Assembly: GCF_905171775.1 (NCBI RefSeq)
Contig: NC_053491.1
Span: 396,319,338-396,383,337 of the forward strand
Reading direction: 5' to 3'
Length of the DNA stretch: 64,000 bases
DNA from: Rana temporaria
Taxonomy: Eukaryota; Chordata; Amphibia; Anura; Ranidae
The notes beneath the pieces are model-generated. The model saw only the letters and a list, made by a program, of their open reading frames with translations, was not told the origin of the DNA and made no database searches. The position numbers were made by a program, and so were the translations under genes. Positions 55,401-62,902 of this stretch are shown one piece after another (the stretch's first letter is position 1; each line of letters begins with the position of its first letter).

Positions 55401-55567
55401 TCAGGTTTCACTGCGACCACGTAAGCCTTTCTGTCCGGGGACAATGCTTGTACCACCTCTTTAATTTGTTTCTTTCCCCAGTCGCTCCCTGGAAGTTCAA
55501 TGACCACGCTCGCTTCTGAGCGTGTCCCTTCTGCTTCGCACCATTGGACTACTTTGATGGGGTCCAT
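49490..55567 (-). CDS. gag-pol: Gag-Pol polyprotein of a Ty3/gypsy retrotransposon
   Basis: An intact frame of 2025 codons from the ATG at 55567 (MDPIKVVQWCEAEG) to TAA at 49492-49490. The frame is also open for 42 codons upstream, through the PBS into the LTR (ATG at 55693). I prefer the internal ATG because it is the first one beyond the PBS. Residues below are counted from 55693. Gag: RRM-like N-terminus (about 60-110), basic coiled region, capsid-like helices (about 240-400), one zinc knuckle at 514-527. Protease: LLDTGA with catalytic D629. Reverse transcriptase: D1012 in VLDLKSG and YLDD at 1074-1077. RNase H: D1246, E1287, D1313 and D1356 (ADALSR). Integrase: HHCC zinc site (H1510/H1515, C1545, C1548), then D1576, D1635, E1671 with 35 residues between the last two. 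A GPY/F-type module follows near 1815-1880, then about 190 acidic, Ser-rich residues of unknown role. Gag and Pol share one frame with no stop or shift. The knuckle has Phe at its second Cys position. Confidence 0.95.
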   Translation of the reverse strand: MDPIKVVQWCEAEGTRSEASVVIELPGSDWGKKQIKEVVQALSPDRKAYVVAVKPDPGTDCTYALIEWEQDVPENFHGASIKLSEFHLTHPSKHEGRSPSQKQLEPLDRKAEAAVKSLAERQLADLKRQYCNIQERFQETSSMIAERINGLRVVLEDQKDGQITPNTGKVLKKHTQGRLQEVTIRKDFHIDGQIGERGQKDKLSYTSLLHQIELGLQKGYLESEIREAVIHAISPGSSVRGMLERKSGLTLNQLKRILKSYYEEEDATELFHRLINMTQDSRETPQNFLFRAIELKDRLLFTSKEEGNGEHFGAELVKRKFRRSVTTGLRSDYIKLQLKQYLEDPSTPDEVLIEKVNEADKIEIERDQKQGKLQPPSITSAKIQQIGVPSDTQELNVLATSVEQGSWLSPIHHLPVGQTELEKLFQTQKEILEMMIMLMTRLVKPQTEEVLPLKAPETPTINHPMKQTQRVCFKFGGVGHLRRVCPSPVTETKTKQLGEKLQRAPVKESTGHPIAIANSTPTHIPLTTEVTNKPGWKRERPPKPKAKAQATRQVKGTAISGFPPKLVGPSPIVPIQVERIYTKALLDTGAQVTLLYRDFYDRHLKHLPLQKLEELEIWGLGTQNFPYDGYLPVRLTFDPSTAGQAETFDTLAIVCPRPPGADKNSLIIGTNTNLVRRLLAPLVLQKGTLPTKIHPMLAQTYRDLRQEEEAPEEGVGKIWLLDREKRLVQPGEVVCLRASVKLSWKKTGPFIVLENTSQEEKKGLELIPEVLPTRALKRTHGKVPVSVRNTAAVPVRVPARLLLGQVSPATPVAACGSTEGPTAEIPVEEFCPKNTPLTPAWRERAKAQLLRWRAAFSKSEFDVGLAKSATHRIRLEEDKPFRERVRRIPLGDLEDLREQLAELKRTGIIRESRSPYASPIVVVRKKNGSLRLCIDYRTLNRRTIPDQYTTPRIEDALQSLSGAKWFSVLDLKSGYYQIPMCPEDKEKTAFITPVGFFEFNRMPQGLSGAPATFQRLMEKTVGDMNLLEVLVYLDDVIVFGRTLEEHEERLEKVLKRLHDEGLKLSMEKCQFYQPSVNYLGHIVSEEGVATDPKKLEAVTSWPRPTNMTELRSFLGFCSYYRRFVEGFAKIAHPLTELLKKQEEVSVSPDQSRKPKEGPRRKKESIQDQWTPGCEEAFRQLKWSLTTAPVLAYADPAKPYELHVDASRDGLGGVLYQEHEGHLQPIAYVSRSLIPAERNYPTHKLEFLALKWAVVDKLKDYLYGAEFVVKTDNNPLTYLLTTAKLDATGHRWLAALSAFTFSLKYRPGVGNRDADALSRRPHDPRNPSEDWTQLTPEGVRALCEGTSLHGRGGARAEEVGVSSAGVPRCYCNVSQVVQEGLPKLSRKDLRRDQEEDPLCGLVLKALEHQQSDVLQKSPKKEARLILKEWDRLQLQQGVVYRRGPSDDPEAKWQLLLPEKYRERVLIALHDHHGHLGAERTFQLVRDRFYWPHMRKEVESYCHSCLRCIQRKTLPQRAAPMGHLESQGPMDLVCIDFLCLESDLSGQGDILVVTDHFTRYAQAFPTRDQQATTVAKTLVEKFFVHYGLPQRIHSDQGRDFESKLIKRLLDLLGIQKSRTTPYHPQGDPQPERFNRTLLNMLGTLTAEQKPHWSKHITALVHAYNSTKSDATGYSPYRLMFGREARLPVDLAFGSSLDHTSETSHRGYVDRLRRSLKIAYEQAQATSNSRVNRNKRNFDLKVRVQDLQPGDRVLLRNLGIPGKHKLADRWRSQPYVVCRKLPGLPVYEIKPEGNTGPIKTWHRNHLLPLTTAVRISTEEEFPSTSTDVCRPITRSQLAPSTDEDEEVEMSWLWPPETSETDADISSEVEEDNNGTLRAEAPEFVPATHLAEEPSTLIYSPFLVTERRDDDICQKGMDTPKVQRAKRDIRPPRRLTYDTLGECSEASQFVSKRNLELSGPSTFDSVRDNPTSPLGTSVPDTVVSAVSAQDSSPSYDNWWEAPLSVLYNRIEAKMQNRVSNLNLFGGPKR
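54113..54154 (-). other. Gag zinc knuckle with Phe at the second Cys position
   Basis: The CCHC spacing (x2, x4, x4) is exact at residues 514, 517, 522 and 527, but the residues are C, F, H, C. The codon at 54145-54143 is TTT. It is the only knuckle in the Gag, so zinc binding and RNA packaging by this copy's own Gag are probably impaired. Confidence 0.9.
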
Positions 55568-55607
55568 GATAGCGTGAAGGGGCGGGCTTGCTTGTAGAGT
55601 GACAGGA

Positions 55608-55625
55608 ATCCCGGACGAGCCCCCA
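55608..55625 (-). other. Primer-binding site matching tRNA-Pro
   Basis: On the minus strand TGGGGGCTCGTCCGGGAT lies two bases (CG) after the 5' LTR. It is complementary to the 3' end of vertebrate tRNA-Pro, the same primer used by murine leukaemia-type retroviruses. Confidence 0.9.
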
Positions 55626-55627
55626 CG

Positions 55628-56746
55628 TGTAGCACTGACCCCCGAAGGAGCTGCTGGTTTAATTTGGGCCTGCACTCTACCAATAAACCCCACTAACTTG
55701 GCTCAATCCCCTTGGCACAGCTGTGATGCAATGCAATACAATACAATGTAAGACAATACAAAATACCTGTATTATAACCCCAGGATCCACTGACTGCACT
55801 TGGAGTGAGAAAAACAGTACGCCACAACAACTGGATACTTAACCAGAGATATATTTTACTGTGAAATATGCAAAGAAGTGATTACAGTAATTGTGCTGTC
55901 ATCCCAACGTAAGACGACAGCACAATTGATTTAAACATAAGCTATTTGAAAACAGTATACATAAACATTTTATACCTGGGAGCTCCCCCTACTTTATTAG
56001 CTATGCGTGAGATCTCACTTAAAGTACTTGGTCTTGGATCTTCTTTTCTTCGCTAGCTAAAATGATTTGTAATCCACAGTTTTGATGAGTCAAATTGAAG
56101 TGAAAATGCTCCTGGTGTAACTGCAACAACTATTTTAAAATCGCTTGAAACGTCAAATTAGATAGGCCTCAAGCCTTCTCAGTTTCAGTTCCTCTGCTCC
56201 TATGTGGAACTATAAATCCCAGTGAGGCCTGTATATGAGTCTACCTGCGTGTAAACTTAGCGAACTGTGGGTCGTGACCCGCTCACCCACTGGATCGGAG
56301 CTCCGGGTAGTAACTTTTGTTCAGGGTCCTGTGACTGCAACTTGCTTCTCCGTCAGCTCTGTTCAGCTCCGCTGGATGGATCCGGTTCTCTGATGCTCGG
56401 ATGAGTGTCTCTCTGTCTCTGCAATCCGGCCACTGTCCTCTAGCTCTCCGAGCTCAGCCTTTCGCTCCCCAGCAGCTCGGCATCAGCATCCAGAACCCTT
56501 TTGTTTACACTCCTGTCTCCCCTCGTCTCCAAGGCAACCAAAATCCTCCACAAAACATCTCTCTGCATTACCAGTATTTGGGTCTCTCCTCGTCTCCAAG
56601 GCAACCAAAATCCTAAACAAAACATCTCTCTGCATTACCAGTATTTGGTCACTAGATGGCTCCAAATACTTAAACATAGCAATGTCCATAGACGTTGTAT
56701 TAAAGTATGCAAACACACATCAATATACAAGAATGTCAGCGCTACA
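55628..56746 (-). repeat. 5' LTR of the gypsy element
   Basis: 1119 bp with TGTAGC/GCTACA ends; the same as the 3' LTR except for three substitutions (56163, 56244, 56248). It would carry the promoter and the transcription start. Confidence 0.97.
55968..55974 (-). promoter_or_regulatory. Possible LTR TATA box
   Basis: TATAAAA on the minus strand, about 775 bases into the 5' LTR and about 340 before its end. An AATAAA at 55993-55998 lies just upstream, and a 15-base copy of the PPT lies between them (55983-55997 overlaps it). Position is plausible; function is inferred. Confidence 0.4.
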
Positions 56747-56787
56747 GAAGTAAAGTATCTGGAAGCTGTCATTTGTCAGCAATTTAA

Positions 56788-57095
56788 CCACCTCTGGAAG
56801 ATTTACCTCCCTTCATGACTAGGCCACTTTTTGTGATACAGCACTGCGCTATTTTAACTGACAATTGCGCAGTCATGCAACGCTGTACTCAAATAAAATG
56901 TATGTAATTTCTTTCCCACAAATGGAGCTTTCTTTTGGTGGTATTTGACCAACACTGCGTTTTTTTTTTTTTGCGCTATAAACAAAAAAACAGACAATGT
57001 TTAAAAAAACCAATATTTTTTACTTTATAAAACATCTTTCTATAAAAAAGATTGAACAAAAAATAATTTCTTCATAAAAGCCCAATAAAGTTTCC
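56788..57095 (+). mobile_element. CCACTTAA-family copy, truncated on the right
   Basis: TTAA at 56784-56787, start CCACCTCTGGAAGATTTACC, core at 56918-56990 (CACAAATGGAGCTTTCTTTT, GGTGGTATTTGACC). It stops in the AATAAAG/TTCC region. Confidence 0.7.
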
Positions 57096-57166
57096 AACAA
57101 ATCTTTTACCATTTTTGTTTTTACATTAAAGTGATACTCTTAACTTGCATGTTAATAAATATATAT

Positions 57167-57869
57167 GGGCCAGATCCACAGAGCAAGTACGCCGGCGTAT
57201 CTACTGATACGCCGGCGTACTTTCAAATTTCCTGCGTCATATCTTTAGTTTGAATCCTCAAACCAAGATACGACGGCATTTGGGTAAGATCTACGCCTTC
57301 GGATCGTAGATGCAATACTTCGGTGCCCGCTGGGTGGAGTTTGCGTCGTTTTCCGCGTCGGGTATGCAAATTAGCGATTTACGACGATCCACGAACGTAC
57401 GCGCGGCCGTCGCATTTTCTAACGTCGTCTGTAGTCGGCTTTTTCCGGCGTATAGTTAAAGCTGGTATTTTGCGGCGTATAGATAGACTTGCCATGTTAA
57501 AGTATGGCCGTCGTTCCCGCGTCGAAATTTGAATTATTATTTTTTTCGGCGTAAGTCGTCCGTGAATAGGGATGGACGTAAGTCACGTCTAAGTTCAAAA
57601 AATGACGTTGTTGCGACATAATTTCACGCAAAGCACGGCGGGAAATTTCGAAACGGAGCATGCGCAGTTCAATTGGCGCGGGGACGCGCTTTATTTAAAT
57701 GAACCACACCCCCTACCCGCCGATTTGAATTCCACCGCCAGAAATACACTACACCGTTGTAACTTACGGCGCGAAATCTTTGAGGATTTGAAAGTACGCC
57801 AGGTAAGGTACGGCGGCGTAGCGTATCTCTGATACGCGGCGCAAGTGTAAATGTCTGTGGATCTGGCCC
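57167..57869. mobile_element. MITE of the CAGATTCA family, complete
   Basis: 703 bp, starts GGGCCAGATCCACAG and ends CTGTGGATCTGGCCC, flanked on both sides by TATAT (57162-57166 and 57870-57874; the flank is AT-rich, so this may be chance). Near the ends are ACGCCGGCGTATC palindromes. Its interior is the reference for the truncated copy at 1-522. Confidence 0.9.
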
Positions 57870-59532
57870 TATATCTTTAGGTATGTGAGATCTGTGAGGG
57901 TGTTGGTGGAAAGATTTGTTGGAAGGTTTAAAATGCTATAGCTTTAATGGCATCAAGCTGGAGTTACAGAATTTTTTAATTGAATGGGGATTTGATGATG
58001 TCCCCGGAGCCGATACCCTATTGTGAATGCGCTGGATACCGGTACACGAGCGTTCCCGTGCATGAGGCCAATTATAGATTGGGTGGAAGTCTGCAAAGCG
58101 GACGCCTATAGTTTTTTGTACCATAGAAGAAATGGTTAATAATGCACTCTATACTTATGTATGTACACAGTAATTCCCTTGGCCTGACTTTGTCTGCTGC
58201 CATGCTCGCCCAATGATCTATGCCTCGATGGCGACATGATGGCAGCCAGCTAAACCTGGCTTGACCTTGGGGTAAGTGTTTTCCATACCACTCCTTGGAA
58301 CAAACATATTCTGTTTGGACCCTATGGTCTGTACTTGTACTTGTATTTGTTTCAACATGAGGCTGTATGTATGTTTATGCTTCTCACCTTTTCACTCTTC
58401 AGTGTCCTCTTCCCTCTGTTTTTCTCCTGAGGAAGCAAGAAACTGCGAAACATGTCAAGTTAGGTGGCCTACACATAGATCTTCTCTGGAGTAGCCTCCC
58501 AGGTAGAAGCAACTCAATGTTAGGGGTGTAGTAACCGTCAAGAGAGACAACCTGGTATATTATGTATTTTTTATGGTCTTTTGTATTGTGCTATAAACTA
58601 TTTGTATATAATAAAACTGATTATTTTTAAAGAAAACTCCTTTATAATGTTTTATGACGGTACCGATAAAATCCTGTTGCCCCACTACGTCCATTCTCTT
58701 TTTATGTGCTTATATAACCATTTATTCAGCGTGGTGGCTACATTCAACCTCAATGTCACACTGAGAATCCCTACACAATGACATACTGAAGATCCAGACA
58801 GGAACTTTGATTTATTCTATGGGCATACCGTGATGCTAATCTTTAGTGCTCTGTTTACAGTACAGTAGAAAAGCTGGATCACAGAACACATGAATTTGTG
58901 TTATACAACAATATCGTTTTTAATGTACAATTAGCATTTACTGTACAAAATATCAGATGAAATTACATGGTTAATATCTGAAAACGAAAGCGGAACAGCA
59001 CACCATTAAAAACCAGAGTAATCAGGTAGCTGAAGATAATGACATCCTCCAGGGTACAAGCCAAACACAAATCCCCGTAGTCATGACAGCTCATTTCAGA
59101 CTTTACAATCCCCCCCTCCCCCCCAGCATATATTTTCCTATCCATTTTGAAAAACTGAAGTTTAGAAATGTGTCATTTAAAAGACTTTACCACTTATAAT
59201 AACGTCTTACCGATGCTATCCATTTATTTATCATATGACTATAATTATAATGTATTTTCTAATTTATCTGTGCTTCTTAAAATGTGATATATTCGTGATT
59301 ATTATTAGTCTGGAAATAAAATGTTACTGTATATATTGCAATCATTAGATGTGGTGGCTGCATTCGTTTTCTTTTTTTACTTTCAACGTTTTTATTATAA
59401 AAAAAAAAAAAAAATGAGAAATGCGATACATCAACATCAAGATACAATGTACCAGAACGTAACAACAAATAAAACAGTAAATAAAAATGCCTCCCCTAGG
59501 CGTGGAGTGGGCCTACTCATTTACAGATATAT
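57870..59532. other. Mostly unassigned; one dispersed-repeat motif
   Basis: CCTGAGGAAGCAAGAAACTG followed by CGAAACATGTC at 58424-58457 resembles a dispersed amphibian/fish repeat motif (compare CCAGACTATGGCTTCTTCAG near 24890). TATTGCAATCATTAGATGTG near 59335 is shared with the 27762 family. No convincing exon. Confidence 0.35.
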
Positions 59533-60272
59533 AGCCAGATTCAGATAGACTGGCTTACTTTTAAGGCGGCGTAGCGTATCGCATATACGCTACGCCGCCG
59601 TAAGTCAGAGAGGCAAGTGCTGTATTCACAAAGCACTTGCCTCCTAAGTTACGGCGGCGTAGCGTAAATGGGCCGGCCTAAGCGCGCCTAATTCAAATGA
59701 GGAACAGGGGGCGTGTTTTATGAAAATGACTTGTGACCCGACGTGATTGACGTTTTTAACGAATGGCGCATGCGCCGTCCGTGGACATATCCCAGTGTGC
59801 ATTGCTCCAAAGTACGCCGCAAGGATGTATTGGTTTCGACATGAACGTAAATTACGTCCAGCCCCATTCATGGCCGACTTACGCAAACAACGTAAAATTT
59901 TAAAATTTCGACGCGGGAAAGACGGCCATACTTAACATTGGCTAGGCCAGCTATTTGTTCGACTAACTTTACGCCGGAAAAAGCCTTACGTAAACAACGT
60001 AAAAAAATGCACCGGGCGCACGTACGTTTCTGAATCGGCGTATCTAGCTCATTTGCATATTCTACGCCAAACTCAATGGAAGCGCCACCTAGCGCCCAGC
60101 GTAAATATGCACCCTAAGATACGACGGCGTAGGAGACTTACGCCGCTCGTATCTTAGCCTAATTTAAGCGTATCTGGTTTCCAGAATACGCTTAAATTTA
60201 CGACGGCGTAGATTCAGAGTTACGACAGCGTATCTACTGATACGCCGGCGTAACTGTCTCTGAATCTAGCCC
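59533..60272. mobile_element. MITE of the CAGATTCA family
   Basis: It starts AGCCAGATTCAG and ends CTGAATCTAGCCC. GCGGCGTAGCGTATCGCATA/TATACGCTACGCCGCCG forms a hairpin at the left. The interior is arranged in the opposite sense to 34337-35071. Confidence 0.85.
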
Positions 60273-60962
60273 ATAAAAGGCAACTGTGAAATGTGAAGAG
60301 TAAAAATTCTGAGGTGGTTCAGCAAGTATCTCACATCACACCTGCCCGGCAATACCTGGTTCGAGAAGCCCCGGGAAGCTCCCCTAACACCCCTAAAGGG
60401 ATCTTACTGTGTCGAGACCACCACGGGACATCCGGAGTGTATACAATTTCTGTAGGCTTCTGAACTTAATTGACTATCGGAGCATATTATAAGGCCAAAT
60501 CGTACTAGTTTTCTTTTTTTTAGGCATTTTACCCTCTACTTTCACCCGGTGACCTGGCCAGTAACACACCTCCAATATTAGTGCACCCCTACTATGAATG
60601 AAGGAGCACAGGGGGCACCTTTGAATAGCAGCATTGTCAGTAAATGGGGGGGAGGGAAGTGTTACATGTGCTAGCAGATTTAAATATACCAACAAATTAA
60701 ATCCATACTCACTTTATAATCAGTTACAGCAACTTTTTTTTTTCATTTTGGGATAAAGGTTTTACATGAATAAAAAAAAATAAACATATCATTTGAATCG
60801 CCCTCGTCAGTGTTAAATGGTTTGTGTTATCCCTGTAAAACTGATACATCTGGAAGAGAGCTTGTTCTTTTAAAAAACAACAGACTTACTGGCTGAATTG
60901 GTAGATGAAAATGGAAAAAAGAAAGCATAAAATTTGAAAATTAATGTAGACATCACACCTAA
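60273..60962. other. Unassigned with a weak repeat remnant
   Basis: TTTTTTTTAGGCATTTTACC and GGCCAGTAACACACCTCC near 60515-60575 resemble parts of the 27762 and 30880 repeats. No gene. Confidence 0.3.
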
Positions 60963-62340
60963 TGCCACGTACAAACGATCATTTTTCGGGTTCTAAAAAA
61001 TGAAGTTTTTTTCAACTTGATCATTAAAACGGCCTTGCCTACACACGATCATGAAAAAAAAATGCTCTAGAAAAGCGTGGTGACGTACAACACCTACGAC
61101 GGCACTATAAAGGGGAAGTTCCATGTGGATGGCGCCACCCTTGGGGTTGCTTTAGCTGATTTTGTGTTAGTAAAAGACGATTCACGCTTTTCTGTCTGTT
61201 ACAGCGTGATGAATGTGGAACGGTAGTTTTACCAGAACGAGCGCTCCCGTCTCATAACTTGGTTCTGAGCATGCGCGGATTTTTCACGTCCTTAACCTCC
61301 CTGGCGGTCTTCCCGTGTCTGACACGGGGTTAGATTTTCCTGCTACGATCGGTAACCCCGTGTCAGCCACGGGCTTGCCTCGCTAGATCCACAGGCACAA
61401 GTTACTTACCTTGTCCCTGGATCCAGCGATGCCACCGCGCTGTGTGAGCGAGCGGGACCTCGCTCGATTCACACAGTGCCTCCGTGTGACGCCGATCTCC
61501 GTTCCCTGCGACGTTACGACGCACGGGGACGGAGAACGGCGCCAAATTCAAAAAAGTAAACAAACACCTTACATACAGTATACTGTAATCTTATAGATTA
61601 CAGTACTGTATGTAAAAAAAACACACCCCCCCTGTCCCTAGTGGTCTGTCCTGTGTCCTGCATGTCATTTTATATAATAAAAACGTTTCTTTCTCCCTGC
61701 AAACTGTAGATTGTCCATAGCAACCAAAAGTGTCCCTTTATGTCAAAAATAGTTTTAGATCAGCTAAAAAACAGCGATAATAAATTATAATCACTTGCAG
61801 AATTGTGCGATAGCGATTTGTGGGGAAATTCGTCATAAAAAAAAAAAAATAATGACAGCAACAATTCTGCAACTGAGCAAATTTCAGTGATTTTGATTTG
61901 ATTACATTATTGAATAATTTTTATTATAATTATATTATTATTTGTTATAATTATTTATAATTATTTATTATATTATAATTTATCATTTTGTTTTTAAAAA
62001 AATGTCATACCCGGGATGCCTATTAGAAGCTTGTTTGGTCAGATTTAAGTGAGTTATTTCTAAAAATTACAGACCTACAATATAAAACGCCAAATTTCCT
62101 TGCAAATAATGGTACCGCTTTTAGCATGTTTTTTCAGACAGAATCATACCGCCAGGGAGGTTAAAGCCCACACACGACCATTTTTTACAACCCGAAAAAC
62201 GACAACGTTAAAAACGTTGTTAAAAAATAGAGCATGTTTGAATTTTTTTTTTCCCAAGCCCACACATGATCGTTTTTAATGACAATAAAAAAAAAACTTA
62301 ATTTTTTTAGAACCCGAAAAATGATCGTGTGTACACGGCA
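60963..62340. mobile_element. Fold-back MITE, TGCC(A/G)CGTAC ends, host to a piggyBac-like insert
   Basis: The left TGCCACGTACAAACGATCAT and right ATGATCGTGTGTACACGGCA are inverted, with TAA and TTA beside them. The arms carry GGGTTCTAAAAAATG and AGAACCCGAAAAATGATC. 61296-62160 is an insertion between the arms. Confidence 0.8.
61296..62160. mobile_element. piggyBac-like MITE, TTAA duplication, CCTCCCTGGCGGT ends
   Basis: TTAA at 61292-61295 and 62161-62164; inverted ends CCTCCCTGGCGGT and ACCGCCAGGGAGG. Near the left, GACACGGGGTTAG and TAACCCCGTGTCAG pair. The right half is very AT-rich. 865 bp, no transposase. Confidence 0.85.
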
Positions 62341-62403
62341 TTAGATTTGGTAAGCTGCAACATAATAAATGCTTGATTTTGGGATACTGCTTTAATAATA
62401 TTT

Positions 62404-62891
62404 AAAGCGGGGGTTCACCCGCACATAACACTTTTTCCCCTTAGATTCCTGCTCGTTTTGTCTAGGGGAATCGGCTAGTTGTTTTAAAATATGAGCTGTA
62501 CTTACCGTTTACGAGATGCATCTTCTCCGCCGCTTCCGGGTATGGGCTGCGGGACTGCGGGACGGTCGCATCCATCGCGTCACGATTTTCCGAAAGAAGC
62601 CGAACGTCGGTGCGCAGGCGCAGTATAGAGCCGCACCGACGTTCGGCTTCTTTCGGCCACTAGTGACGCGATGGATGCGACCGTCGGAAGCCTCTCGGAA
62701 GACTGTCAATCAAGAAGGAACGCCCGCTCCAGAAGACCCATACCCAGAAGCGACGGAGAAGATGCATCTCGAAAACGGTAAATATACAGCTCATATTTTA
62801 AAACAACTAGCCGATTCCCCTAGACAAAACGAGCAGGAAGCTAAGGGGAAAAGAGAAAAAAAAAACATAATTGGGTGAACTCCCGCTTTAA
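62404..62891. mobile_element. Fold-back MITE with AAAGCGGG.GTTCACC ends
   Basis: The left AAAGCGGGGGTTCACCCGC and right GGGTGAACTCCCGCTTTAA are inverted. Long inner arms (CCTGCTCGTTTTGTCTAGGG and CCCTAGACAAAACGAGCAGG; GATGCATCT.. and AGATGCATC) pair up to a centre near 62640, where GCCGAACGTCGGTGC and GCACCGACGTTCGGC face each other. Confidence 0.9.
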
Positions 62892-62902
62892 GTGCAACCA
62901 GG

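Larger units (their letters stand above)
48358..56746 (-). mobile_element. Complete Ty3/gypsy-type LTR retrotransposon
   Basis: 8389 bp, flanked by the 4-bp duplication GAAG (48354-48357 and 56747-56750). In coding (minus) order it has a 5' LTR (56746-55628), CG spacer, tRNA-Pro PBS, gag-pol as one frame, a PPT and a 3' LTR (49476-48358). The order PR-RT-RNaseH-IN and the DD35E integrase with GPY/F module place it in Ty3/gypsy. There is no env: the gag-pol stop lies 14 bases before the 3' LTR. LTR near-identity shows a recent insertion. Confidence 0.97.

Noticed and set aside
50819..55519. Plus-strand frames of 60-143 codons opposite gag-pol
   Set aside because: They are antisense shadows of the gag-pol frame with no family features.
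55608..55625. Possible tRNA gene
   Set aside because: Only the 18 bases complementary to the tRNA-Pro 3' end are present; it is a primer-binding site, not a tRNA gene.
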